From NCBI GenBank assembly GCA_963082975.1, contig OY720344.1:95423228-95487227 (forward strand): a stretch of 64,000 bases of DNA, given 5' to 3'. The notes beneath the pieces are model-generated. The model worked only from the letters and a program-made list of their open reading frames with translations. It had not been told where the DNA came from and did no database searches. Below are positions 34,473 to 45,935 of the stretch, one piece after another. Numbering within the stretch: the stretch's first letter is position 1; each line of letters starts with the position of its first letter. Both the position numbers and the translations under genes were made by a program. This DNA comes from Labia minor (lineage: Eukaryota; Arthropoda; Insecta; Dermaptera; Spongiphoridae).

Positions 34473-35002
34473 GGTAATTGTTCAGGTAAACTCATTTTTG
34501 TGGATTTAGATAACTCTTTACCACTTTTGAAATTCCAAATAAACGTTTCTTATGAAATTTTTTCGGGTCTCTTCTAGTTTATGAGATAAAAATTATTAAA
34601 ATAAAGATTTTTTAAGTTTGACAGATTAGTTATGAACGTCGAAATGTGCCATTAAGTAATGTTTTATTGACTAATTGACTAATTCACTAATTATTAACTT
34701 ATTCACTAATTTTGGGATTTAATAAGTTCGGTTTGGATATAGGAAAATTATTTAATTAATTTTTAATTTTCATAAACCGAACTTATAAAAACCGAAAATT
34801 AGTGCGCCTTCTGGTAGTCAAGCGGATAAAACATGCTACCTAAATAGAATATCAATGGATTTATATGCAAATTTTAATAATTTTTATCTCGAAAACTATA
34901 AGATGCCGGGAAAAATTTCATAAGTTTAATGGAAGTTTATTTGGAATTGAAAAAGGAACCCACTGATAAAGTATTATCCAAATCCACTAAAATGAGTCTG
35001 AA
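34473..35002. mobile_element. Family A foldback element, copy 2
   Basis: It has the same inverted arms as the copy at 3223-3709 and the same central segment with GACAGATTAGTTATGAACGT and GTGCGCCTTCTGGTAGTCAA. The centre additionally holds an inverted pair around CGGTTTGGATATAGGAAAAT / TTCATAAACCGAACTTAT. The arms are more diverged from each other than in copy 1. Confidence 0.75.
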
Positions 35003-35759
35003 AAAAGTATTTTTATTATATTATGATTTTTTTATAAAAAAAAATTTATTTGTTGCTATTATTTTAAATGAAAAATGGAATTTTTTCCACTCTGGAATAA
35101 ATATTTGTGCGAAAATTGAATTTATCCCCTCTTCCATTCCCATTCATTCCTCTTATATAGCAAGCTTAATAAAAAAAAAATAAATGAAAAGAAAAAAAAA
35201 TTTGAATAATATAAAAAGAGGGATGATAAAAACATGTTAATGAATGAAATCGCAAAGTTAAATTAGTATTTTATAAGGAATAATAAAAAAGTTAACATTT
35301 TTAATATGCTGGAAAAAAAGATGTTTAAAAGAATAAAAAAAAACTATATATATAAGTAATTTTGCAATTGTTCATATTATTACTCAGAACAATATATACA
35401 TTATATTAATGATAATAATATAATTATTTTATTTTATTATAGTTGTTCAGAGTTTCAAGAGGCATAACGGAAGGTAATTTGCCGAGTTGAACATGAAAAA
35501 AAAAATGAAAGAATATATAAATCTAAGGTAAAAAAGAATAAGATTTTAAGAGATATATGGATATCAAGAGAAATTTTCTTCACTTTATAGTATTTTTATT
35601 AGAAATATTAATTATAATTTCATTGTTTTATTTTGTATTTTAAGAGAATTAAAAAAGATGAAGAAATATTAAAAGAGAAATATAAAATGGGGAATGGAAG
35701 TTTAAAAATAGAAAAAGAGGTTGGATATTTATATTAAAGGAAGTGATATGATTTTTGTT
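35003..35759. other. AT-rich stretch without recognised genes
   Basis: Low-complexity A-rich and TA-rich DNA; no supportable frame. Confidence 0.5.
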
Positions 35760-35840
35760 TGAAGTGTCACATGTCTGAGAAGAAACACGTGCTTTTAAAG
35801 GGCTGGATGAATTGAAACAACAATTATCCCTATGCGGTTG
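35760..35840. promoter_or_regulatory. Small island with CACGTG
   Basis: CACGTG at 35786-35791 and CACATGTC nearby lie in a small GC-richer patch about 100-150 bp from the splice-like site at 35937. The regulatory role is inferred. Confidence 0.2.
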
Positions 35841-35887
35841 ACATTTTTGCGAGATGGTTAAAAAATAAATCCATTCAATATACTTAC

Positions 35888-35937
35888 AAAAAAAGTTTTT
35901 GACCTTTCTATGTATAAATGAAGAATTGAATTCTTAC
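35888..35937 (-). other. Candidate recursive splice site with 50-nt RS-exon
   Basis: On the minus strand TTTTCTATCTGTTTCAG is followed immediately by GTAAGAATTC. This joins a strong acceptor (pyrimidine tract, CAG) to a donor with no exon between, the defining form of a recursive-splicing ratchet point. Exactly 50 nt further, a second consensus donor GTAAGTAT begins at 35887, as in vertebrate RS-exons. The 50-nt segment is open in one frame only and has no homology, so it could also be an ordinary cassette exon. The strand matches the UTX exon at 458-633. Ownership by UTX is inference. Confidence 0.4.
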
Positions 35938-35940
35938 CTG

Positions 35941-37095
35941 AAACAGATAGAAAATAATAATTCATTAATAAAGATTGAATGTTACATATTTATGATATTT
36001 TTATATAAATAATGCAAAGGCATCATGAGGCGTGGTACATTACTTTAGAGAATATTCTTTTGCAACATATATTTACAAGAAAGAAGTGAGGATTATCTCT
36101 ATTAATTTCTAATTTTAGAACTATTAAATCATGTGCACAATATTTGTGTTAAAAAAGTGAATAAGGTGGAAGAGTAATCAATTACGAAAAAATAGTACAT
36201 TATATATTCATTATAATAAAAATATGTAATTAATAATAAATGAAAAAAGATTAATTGTAATTTTAAATTAACAAAAAAAAACACATTTAAATTAATGAAA
36301 AATGGCAAGAAAATGAAATATATATATATATATATATAATTTATAATAATAAATATCGGTTGCTCGAGAATCTATTAAAAAGAATTTCAAAATCAATTAA
36401 ATTTAATAAATTCATGTTTTTAATTGAGTGTGTGTGTTATATAATAAAAGTTTAGACATTAATCAGAAATGGTTTGTAAAAGTAAACAATGTGTAACACA
36501 TAATTTATGAACCTTAATTTTTTCTCTTTTAATGGTTACATTTATTAAGGTATGCTTATCTATTATGTATAATTGAGAAAAGTGAGTATAAAATGCCAAT
36601 AAATCACATTTGTTAGTTGTGTCAAACTCTTATGGCCTATAAAATTCGTGCTCTAATATATCTTTGGGGTTTGGAAAAAAACTCCCATGTTATACTGTTA
36701 AAATCATTTTCTTCAAGTTTTTATAGCACCTTTCAAGAAATGTATATTATATCAATTCAATCAGTCATAAATAATTATACAAAAAGACAAGGCGAATCAA
36801 GAATTTGGATAGAAAATACAATAGAAGGGTCAAATTTTGAAATCAAAAGAAATAGATACAAATCACAAAATAAATCCTTATTTTTTCTAAATTAATGGTT
36901 TGTTACTTGTATTTTGATCATGACAAGCTTAACTAATTCGGGGAAAATAAATAGGGTGAGTTTTTGAAAAACATAGTATATACATATATATAGTTTTTAA
37001 AATGAATGGTTATGTAATGTTTGGAGAATATAGTTTGAGTGTATAGTCCGAAAACAATTGATGTTTATAAAAAAAGATAGATAATAAATTTTGTT
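35941..37095. other. AT-rich stretch without recognised genes
   Basis: Contains (TA)n at 36320-36338 and a 92-codon plus frame (36617-36895) that is AT-driven and without homology. Nothing further. Confidence 0.45.
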
Positions 37096-37099
37096 ACAA

Positions 37100-37235
37100 T
37101 GATTGTTTCAGAGTCGGCTTTAGAGTTTTGGTACAATCGATTGACAGGCAAGTCGAACACCTCAAATTATGGCCTTCTATTGGAAAGATGACGAAAGTCA
37201 AAAACAAATCCACTGTCCCATTTTTCCCTCATAGT
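37100..37235. other. GC-richer island
   Basis: Includes ACAATCGATTGACAGGCAAG (ATCGAT and a TGACAG-like Meis/TGIF half-site). No convincing frame. Candidate regulatory DNA. Confidence 0.2.
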
Positions 37236-38980
37236 TCATTTACTTAAGGGGTAATAAATAAGTGAATTGGAAATGAGAGTGGAAGATGACTATAAATAAA
37301 TACAACGAATATATAATTTTATAGGTGATCAATTTCCTAAAAGGGCTTATTTTTATTTAATGAAAGATAGGGAGAGAAGAGAGGGAGGAATGGGGAGAAT
37401 TCAATAGTATTTTATAAAAAAAACATATAGGACTTATAAAAATCAATAAATAAAATAAAATTTAACTGAAATAATAAATTAATTATATTAATAAACTATT
37501 ATCCAACTATTGTCCAAATAGTTTTCCTAATAACAAACTCTTCGCTAATTTTTCTACCCTCAATTTATTCTTGATTTTAAGAACTATACTATGTTCGGGA
37601 ATACAAACAATTCTACGTTATCCAATGTACCCAATTCACCTGCAATTTATATTTTTAAGAGTTCATATTTCTACAAAGTATTCTAATTCCAAATAGCTGT
37701 TAATATTTATTCTAGTCCCCAAATCATGGATTTTATAAAGGTGTTATAATTAATATAATTATTTTCCAATAAAAGGTAAATTAGAATTATTTTATAACAT
37801 GTGAGGTGTTGATTTTGTAACAGTTAAAAAAAATTGTTTGTTGATAATTATCTTGCGAAATACAATATAATATATCTTATTGATACAATTTTATATTATT
37901 TATATAATAAGAAGTAAACAGTATATATATAATCAATAAAAGGGATATTACATGTAAAATTATATTGAACTGAGCACATAAATGATTAATTTATAAAGGA
38001 AAAGCCATAACAGCACGATTTTATATGAACCTCTCTTTACAATATGTATGGTATGACAAGGTTAAATTTGATATTTACTGTTGACATAGAATGCTAATAT
38101 ATTAAGCAAACCAGTTAATTAGACAACTAATTATAAAATTTCTTCAAGTCAATAAAATGTTAAAACTCTCTTCCTTCTGAATTTAATTAGAAACTGAAAC
38201 TATTGGAAATATATATATAATTTAAAACAAAAGGTGTTTCTTTGTTAGTGTTAATTAATGAGTGCTTTAAAGTCTTGTCAGGAAATATTTACTGAATTTT
38301 AATCTAAAGTTTCTAGTATAAAAGTAAATAGATGATTTGAATTTCGAAAACATGAGAGTCAAATTAACAAATGGTTAATTCAGTTTCAATTTAAAATTTA
38401 AACGAGAGAAAAAAATAGTACTATATTATACAGAAGTTAAGAGTTATCTATATATTATACCTTTTCATAAATAAATAAATTTGTTTATACGTATCAAATA
38501 TATATGTGATGATAATTTTTGTTTCTGTTATTTTCCAATAAATTATAATTAAATCGAATTAATATTAATATTAATGTTTTTATAAATATTTAATATGATG
38601 TTGGCAAAAATGACTTAAAGTTCCTCCAAAATATGATTAAAATTTTTTAACATGTAAATAAATAATATATATATACACACTTTAAAGAATTTAAATTTAT
38701 AATACATCAAGGGTAAGAAAATATAGAATATTTTAAATTCAATTCATATGTCCCAATAGGACCTTGTATGGATGGGCATCGAGGAATTAAAGATGTAAAA
38801 ATAGATTTTCTAATAGAATTATAATTTAATTTAAATATGTATGGTTAAATATATAAAATAAATATAATATTTATTTATTAATTTTAAAAAGAATGCATAA
38901 TCTAATTTAAGAATTGATTTCCTTTGAAAGATTATTATTTTATTTATTTTGATGGAAATTGTGAAATATATATAGAAAGA
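37236..38980. other. AT-rich stretch without recognised genes
   Basis: Low-complexity sequence; one CACCTGC at about 37637. Nothing is supportable. Confidence 0.5.
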
Positions 38981-39185
38981 GAAGTGGGGAGGAGGGTAAA
39001 AATATTAGTTCCGGTGATTGTATCCTTTTCTAAAGGAAGGAGGGTCTTGTTAGACACAACGAACTATCCATTACAGTGAGTAAAAAAGGGCTCAGATTGC
39101 CCAGATGTAGAAGAGATGAAAAAAGGGTTCATTCATTTGTTACTCCCTTTTCTATTTCCCTTCGTCATTGAACATCAACCCTTTA
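38981..39185. other. GC-richer island
   Basis: Short open pieces and a donor-like CATTACA|GTGAGT near 39078 on the plus strand, but no continuous frame with an acceptor. Candidate regulatory or exon; unresolved. Confidence 0.15.
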
Positions 39186-39760
39186 AAAATTATTATCCCT
39201 GTGTGCTTGAAATTTAAGCTTTTTTTAATTCAGCAGGTAAATAAATATAAAAAAAATTGAATAATGAAATTGAATTATCATAAAGATTGATTGATGGAAT
39301 ATATAAAAGTAAATAAAATACTTATATATTATATATATAATAGTTTTAATATAATGTATACCAAAAGCTAGATTACATTATTCAAGGATTCTAGGTACAT
39401 TTTAATATTATTATAAGTTTAAAGGCAGATGACAAGAAATTTTTAATAAAAAAGTTAAAAATATATACTTTTTAAATGCATTTCTTATAGAAAATACACT
39501 GATCACTTGATTATAATTAGAAAGTGAGATAATAGAAAATAAAAAAACAAAACATTTTTCTCTTAGTTTATTTATTTCGTCTTGCACGATGGTGTGACTA
39601 GATCGAACAAAAACAAAAATTTATATCTATCTTTGAAGTGCCTACCTAAAGTGGAAATGCTATTTCTACAGGTGAATGGAACTAGCCTTCGCAACACTTT
39701 AATTAAAGAGGTGGGGTTATTCAATTTCGCATTCCATTTTCGATTCACTCAATTATAAAG

Positions 39761-39820
39761 ATGAGAATCCTCGAAACCTCAAATGCAGGTTCACCACATC
39801 GACATTGCGAGAAACTGAAG
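39761..39820 (+). CDS. Possible first coding exon, unknown product
   Basis: ATG at 39761 opens a frame MRILETSNAGSPHRHCEKLK, then GAAG|GTATAT forms a donor-like site at 39820/39821. Beyond it the frame continues into AT-rich DNA until 39979 but loses protein character, which fits an exon end. The upstream region (39590-39760) is a GC-richer patch with ACAGGTGAATGG. No homology. Confidence 0.18.
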
Positions 39821-40599
39821 GTATATGAGACAGCGAATCAGTATAATGAAAAAAAAATACAATGTTTAATTTCTATTTCTATAGGATTATCCCAAAAGAA
39901 AAATACTGAAAATGATGCTGGAATGATAAAAATTAAAAACAAAGATGAATATTTTATTTCTTTAATGGTAAATAATTAATTAAAATAATGATTTAATTAT
40001 TAAATATTAATAATTAATAACAACAATAAATTCATTGTATACAATGTACTTATATGATTAAATATCAACAAATGTAAACGATCTAACTGACCCCTAGCGT
40101 CTTTAGTTAATAATTTAATAAGGGTGAAATTAGGAATTAACATATTAGCGCTTAGTTAATATATGGTTAGTTAGTAAATTTAGTTTAGTGCAAGAATTTT
40201 TAATTCAATAATTTACATTTGTTAAAGATATTGTAAACTTTTTTGTCAAAATTTTTATATATTTATTTCATATATAAAATGAAAATTAATTATTCTCTAA
40301 TAAGAACATATTTGATTGATTTATTTCTATCCATATTACATTTAGATTTTCTATTTGAATTTGAAAAAAAAATTGAAAATAATTAAAAATAATAACAATA
40401 ATAATAATAATAATAATGAGGATTATATTTTTTATTATTAGTTGGATTTCATGTCATCAAAACTATTTTATCACTGTTCCTTTTGTAAATTACCATTATT
40501 TTAGATTTTTTTTAAAATTCTTATAAAAACACTTGGATAGTTGATTTGGCAAAACTGTCTCATTGTATAGATATACAATTGTCTTTAAGGATGGATAGG

Positions 40600-40758
40600 A
40601 AAAGTAAAGTATTGTACTGTTGCCGGGTTCAACGTACACATGCGGGCATGGACTTCCGCTGGCTTCGTTCACCACGCTCCTGACCTGGGACAACAGCGGC
40701 GCCCACTCCGCCATGTGACGTCATCGAAAACGTTTGCCATTTATTCGCCAGCAACCAA
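40600..40758. promoter_or_regulatory. GC-rich promoter-like island with CRE and ATGGCGG
   Basis: A perfect CRE, TGACGTCA, lies at 40716-40723, adjacent on the minus strand to CATGGCGGAG, a YY1-like initiator context. On the minus strand ATGGCGG opens a frame (MAEWAPLLSQ) that reaches a donor CAG|GTCAGG at 40685/40684, so a 30-nt coding start is possible there. On the plus strand a 110-codon frame starts at 40759, just after the island. It may be a bidirectional promoter; no transcript evidence is available. Confidence 0.35.
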
Positions 40759-41091
40759 ATGGAAAAGTGCATACACTCTTTCTTTTCTCACTCTTACATC
40801 CTTATCTTCCTTTTAAAAGCACTATTAATAATTTTTATGACAATTTTTATTTTTATTTTTAAATTCGTCTTTCACAAGCTTAAGTTATTTATGGGCAACT
40901 TGTCATTTTATCTAAATGGTTTGATTCTAAAAACAGAAATGATATTATTTGAAAATTTAAATATAATTAATTTGAAGTTTGAAACTAATAATAACGTGAT
41001 CATTAATATCCCAAAAAGGGAGTATTTAGAGTACAAAGCTACTTTTGCAGATATATACACAAATTTCAATAACATTCAATTTCATTGCTAA
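40759..41091 (+). CDS. Candidate small membrane protein, unknown
   Basis: ATG at 40759 opens 110 codons to TAA at 41089. This is long for DNA this AT-rich. Residues about 9-38 form a very hydrophobic stretch (SYILIFLLKALLIIFMTIFI and on), long enough for one or two membrane passes. The remaining 70 residues are polar with few low-complexity runs and end YTNFNNIQFHC. The start lies immediately 3' of a GC-rich island with a CRE (40716), as a promoter would. No family was recognised and no splice sites are needed. The hydrophobic part could simply reflect T-rich codons, so confidence is limited. Confidence 0.28.
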   Translation: MEKCIHSFFSHSYILIFLLKALLIIFMTIFIFIFKFVFHKLKLFMGNLSFYLNGLILKTEMILFENLNIINLKFETNNNVIINIPKREYLEYKATFADIYTNFNNIQFHC

Positions 41092-42685
41092 TTATTAGAG
41101 AATAACCCAATTAAGTGTTATCCTCGTTTTAATCCTATTATAATAACATATATCTCCTCAAACATATTTACACATGATAAAAATAATAATTATTAGATAT
41201 ATTAAATTCAAAAATAGTCCATAATTGATTTTATAAATTATGAAATTAAGTGAAAATAAAAAAGTGGTTTGCAGTTTAAGTGACCATAGGGTGAGATGAG
41301 TATATATAAAAGTTAGGAAGGAAGCTTTCATCATAATTTTAAAATAATTTTAATGAGAGGGAAAATTATATTATATTGTCTTGCCTGAGGCACTAAAAAT
41401 CAACGTTACATTATATACAGCTTTTCAATGAATATATAATAAATTTTAAAAGATGAATTATTTATTTAAATAATTATTTCCTGAATATTTTATTTTGAAA
41501 AGATTAACATAAATTGAAAGAAAATGGTAAATAAATTAATACGTGTATATAATTGACATAAGGAATAAGAATATTGATTAAATTTAAAAAAAAAGATGAT
41601 AAAATAATAAATAAATTGTCTTAAGAACGTTCCTCTTTAAAAGGTACATTAAAAAAGTTAATAACCTATTTATAATATATTTGTTTTATCAAATAATAAA
41701 TCAATTGTTTTATTGGAAATGTGTGTCATGTTAATTTATGCGATATATATATTAATTAATTATATCATAAAAAAAAGTATTGAAAATAGATAGACAAAAA
41801 GTTGAAGCAATTATAATTGAATTTTAAATTGCGATTTGAACTTAGTTATAATCAGATAAGGGGAATGATATAAAAATGTCGATATTGAACAATATAAAAA
41901 TTAGTTAACGAATAATTCCGAAAATAAGGAAAAAATTAAGGATTTAAGAAGACCTAAAATTATAATAATTAATATATATTAAATGAATTAATTAAAACGT
42001 TTGCTTGCCTTTAAAATAAATTATATGTGTATATATAAATTATTTATAAAATTAACAATAATAAATAAATCCAAATTATATATAATTTTATAAATTTCTT
42101 TTATAAATGGACCTTGAAAAAAATAATTGCTAATTGAAAATATATGTTATTAATATATATATATATATATATATATTAAATTTTGTTAAGATCAATTTAA
42201 ACAGAATGAAAGAAATTAAAAATAATAGCATCAAAAAAAAAATTCACTGTAAAATTTATTTATAATAAAAAAACAAAAAAAAACGAAAATTATTTAATAT
42301 TAAAGAAAATAATTAATCAGAAGTGAAGCTATCGAAAGGTAGTATTTATTTTAAATTTCTAACAACCTCAACCCTTAAATAGCCCAGTTAGATGATATAT
42401 AAACGTAAAATTGTTGGTTGCATTTTTTCCATTTTTTTTTAACTCCGACTCAAGTTACTTTGCCTAAGTTTCAACTATTTAGACCAATTAGTTAATCAAT
42501 TAAGACGACATGAACTGAAAGGATGAAGGACATCCTTATGGAGAATGTTTTTGTTTTTTTTTAATTTTATATAAATAATTTTTCTATTTTAACATTTTCT
42601 TTTTTAATATTTATTTATTCACATTTATTTTTCTTTTATTAATTATTTAATTTAATTTTACATTTTGTTTTTTAAATAAAATCCA
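41092..42685. other. AT-rich stretch without recognised genes
   Basis: Very AT-rich sequence with (TA)n at 42152-42175; nothing was recognised. Confidence 0.5.
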
Positions 42686-42836
42686 AAGGAAAAAAAAATT
42701 GTAAATGGTGTTGGGTTCATGAAAAACTCCCTGTTGATACATTCTTCGATAAATGTCTAAGCCAGGCGGAGGAAGGTCTGGATTTATTTAGATATTTATA
42801 TTGTAGAAAAAAAGAGAGGAAAGGTACGCTGTTGGA

Positions 42837-42931
42837 ATGCCTGGTTGGGACACAGAGAGCTATGCTAAAAGTCAACGTTCGCTACAACAGACTCACAATT
42901 TAACAGCTACTAGATATACCAGTTTATTTAC
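42837..42931 (+). CDS. Candidate first coding exon, unknown product
   Basis: In a GC-richer island (about 42690-42935), ATG at 42837 opens MPGWDTESYAKSQRSLQQTH then NLTATRYTSLF. The frame reaches a consensus donor TTTAC|GTGAGTA at 42931/42932, where the next in-frame codon would be a stop, as expected at a true exon end. The exon would have a split last codon (phase 2). The frame stays open upstream to an acceptor-like TTGTAG at 42806, so an internal exon is also possible. The composition is soluble and Ser/Thr/Gln-rich. No homology was recognised. The next exon was not found downstream. Confidence 0.35.
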
Positions 42932-42959
42932 GTGAGTATAATAAAAGGTTTGAAAAATG

Positions 42960-45525
42960 TTTCAGGAGGACAGAGATCATATTTTAAATTCAATCAACTG
43001 TGGACTATTTTTTAATCAATTTTAGATAAAATTTACATTTTTGATTCTTATTTTTTTTAAAAAAAAAAAGAAAAATAATTTAGAATCTATTTTTTAAGAT
43101 ATATTCATATATATATATATATATATTTAAATTTTATATTATTATATAAATCCCATTTATTTTCATTTATTTTAAACTTTAGAAAAAATATTTTAATGTT
43201 TTATTTAAAGAATAAACAAACATTTTTTTATAATGAATAATAGTATTAGCAAAAAAAAAACGTTTAAATAAATATCAATTTGCTTTTTAATTTAAAAATT
43301 AATTGAACACGTTTGAAGATGGCTTGAAAAAATTTGATTGTATTTGATTGTAATTTGATTATTTTATTTGAGGTGTTTTTAACGAATGAAAATCGAACTT
43401 TATTAATGATATTCTGGTTTCTTGAAATAAACAAAAAAAGAATATCAAATATTAACTGATTTTTTTTTTATTTTCTCAATAATTTGACATCTTGCATTTT
43501 AGTCACCTTTAAATAAATATATAAATTAATATGAATTAGATATAATATCATTTATATAAAAAGTTTATAAGAAAATAAAAGACAATGTTAATATAAATAG
43601 TTATTGATCCGTTATAAATGAAATAGAATTTATGAGAGATTCTGTCTGAATCACGATATGCACAGAAGGATATGTCAAATACACGACTAAGATTTAACTA
43701 TTCACTTTTACTTTTTATTAAAACATAAATTAACCGGTTAAGAATTGGATAGGACGGCAAATAATAAAATAAAAATTTATTATTTATCAGGTGTGGTTTT
43801 TGATTTTGACCCTCTTTGTTAATTTGATTTTAGAGTAAAACACCTTCTGTGGGTGAATGGACCACTTTCACTACAATTGCACTTGTCAACAAAAAGACTA
43901 TACAACAAATATGTTTCATAAATACAATAACTTTACAAATCGCAATCATGGAGGTGGATAAAAACCACATGTGACACCATTTCTTTCAAGATCATTTGCT
44001 AAAAAAAAGTTGTGCAAAAATAAACATGGCCTTATAACTCGTTTAAAAATAGATAGGAAATGAGATCAAATTTTAAAATAACAATATGTCAAAGAGAAAA
44101 AAAAAATTATTTAAATAAAATATTTGAATTCAAAGAATATATAAAATTTTATAAAAATTTTTTAATAATTAGGAAATTAGGTTTTATTCAAATCCATATC
44201 ATATTGTATTTTATTTATTAATTATTTATATTGTTTTTTACAATAATAACACTTTAATGTGAAATTATAACAATAAATTTATTCATATTTATGTCAAAGA
44301 GAAAATGAGAATTCAAATTCTTACAATACTAATATAATTCAAAATTAATTTGATTAAATCGTCATCAACAAAGCCTATTAATTTGTCTGTTTAACGAAAT
44401 GTCAGTTTCAGAACAATTATATGGAAACTTTATTCAATATTCATTGATTAAGTAGATTGTTCATTCATAGACATGTTACAATGACATAAATACTTAAATT
44501 AACAATTATAATTGTAAAACAAAATATGAGAAAATAAGATTCATTAAAATTACAAAAGAACTATTTTAAACATAAAAATTCAAACAAAAATTAAAATATT
44601 TTAAAATTTAAAACGATGACAGTGAGGCTACAATAACACACGAAACAAATATTAAAAAATTTTATAAAAAATTTGAAAATTTTAAGTCATTTTAATTTGA
44701 TGTTGGTGAGCTTATTGAAATGGCTTCATTATAATATAATTTCAAGTGATTAATGTGATGTAAGTGTTAAATAAATATAAAAATAATTTGAATTTTGACG
44801 ATCAAGTTTTTTACAATTAAAATTTGTTTTAAAAAAATGAAATTAAAATTATTATATATATAAAATATTTCAATTTTTAGGGTTGTAAAAATAACAAATA
44901 TAATACACTATTGTTTAGCCATTATTTGCTTGCATTCATTATTATTTAAAAATATTTAATTGCATAAATTAATATTTACAAAAGAATATTTTATGTTAAT
45001 ATTTGTTAAAAGCTATAGATTATTTTTTAATTAAATAAATACTTTAAGTATTTATGAATAATGCATTTTTCTAAAAAGTTGTGTTATTATATAATAATAA
45101 TAAATTTATGGTGAATGGTAATTTTACAGTAATATATATTTGTATATTTATTTCTATCTAGAAATTAATCAAAATATATATAGTCTATTATTTAATTATT
45201 AATTAAACATTTATATAGATGTATACGATCAAGTTCACGATCAAGATCAAAAAGATATATATACAACTTTATATAAAAACTACTTTTGATTTTAAAAAAT
45301 TACAGCTAAGTATTTTATATATTTTTTATTATACAAAAAAGCAATATTATATTTTTAAGAATTTTTTTTTTTTTATTTTAAGATACAATTTTTATGTTAA
45401 ATTGAAATTTGAAATAAAAAATAATACATTAGAAAATTAAAATTAATTGTAAATTGAATTTAAAAATTAAAAAAAAATCAACCATAAATTGAAGTTATTT
45501 CTCATCTTGATAGAGAATAAACGGA
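42960..45525. other. AT-rich stretch without recognised genes
   Basis: Low-complexity sequence, with (TA)n at 43110-43126 and an AT-driven 73-codon frame at 45219-45440 made of Ile, Tyr, Phe and Lys. No gene is supportable. Confidence 0.5.
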
Positions 45526-45552
45526 TAATGATGCAATAACTGAGGTTTGTAG

Positions 45553-45734
45553 ATCCCAACCTGAGGGAAGACAATAGTCGGAGGACTCCGGCGTTCAGAA
45601 AAAAAAATCAAAAGAAAGAGGAGGAGGAGTTGAAAGAAGCGCACGAAGCCGAGGCTCAAGGCGCGAGTGGTGTCGAGGGCTTTGACCTGATCAACGGGGC
45701 ACGTGCACTGTTGCCACGTGGACTTACTAGATAG
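45553..45734 (+). CDS. Possible terminal exon in a GC-rich island with paired CACGTG
   Basis: After an acceptor-like TTTGTAG (45552) a plus frame runs PNLREDNSRRTPAFRKKNQK, KEEEELKEAHEAEAQGASG and ends DLINGARALLPRGLTR-TAG at 45734. It is charged and coiled-coil-like in the middle. The same island has two CACGTG boxes at 45700 and 45715, 15 bp apart, and the 14-mer CACTGTTGCCACGT that recurs at 57263. The pyrimidine tract is weak and no homology is known. Exon versus regulatory module is undecided. Confidence 0.2.
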
Positions 45735-45935
45735 TTAATTTTCTAGGCCTAATCTGGCAACTCAGCCCGAAAGCAGACTATCTTCTGATTCAATAGTAGG
45801 TAGTTTTGATGGTTTTGGTTTGGTGGCTTCTCCCTTGAGGGAACCCAGTCAACTACCCCTAGCTTATAGATGTCTGGGGATGAATTTATTTAGGTACCAC
45901 ATGGCTTAATGGGCTCACCGTCCAACAACCCTCAT
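45735..45935. other. Right part of the GC-rich island
   Basis: Continues the island at 45530-45734 with AATCTGGCAACTCAGCCCG and a GGTTTTGGTTTGGTGG run. No frame; candidate regulatory DNA. Confidence 0.2.

Noticed and set aside
40759-40900. Signal peptide call on the hydrophobic ORF start
   Set aside because: T-rich codons alone would give such hydrophobicity, so no targeting claim is made.
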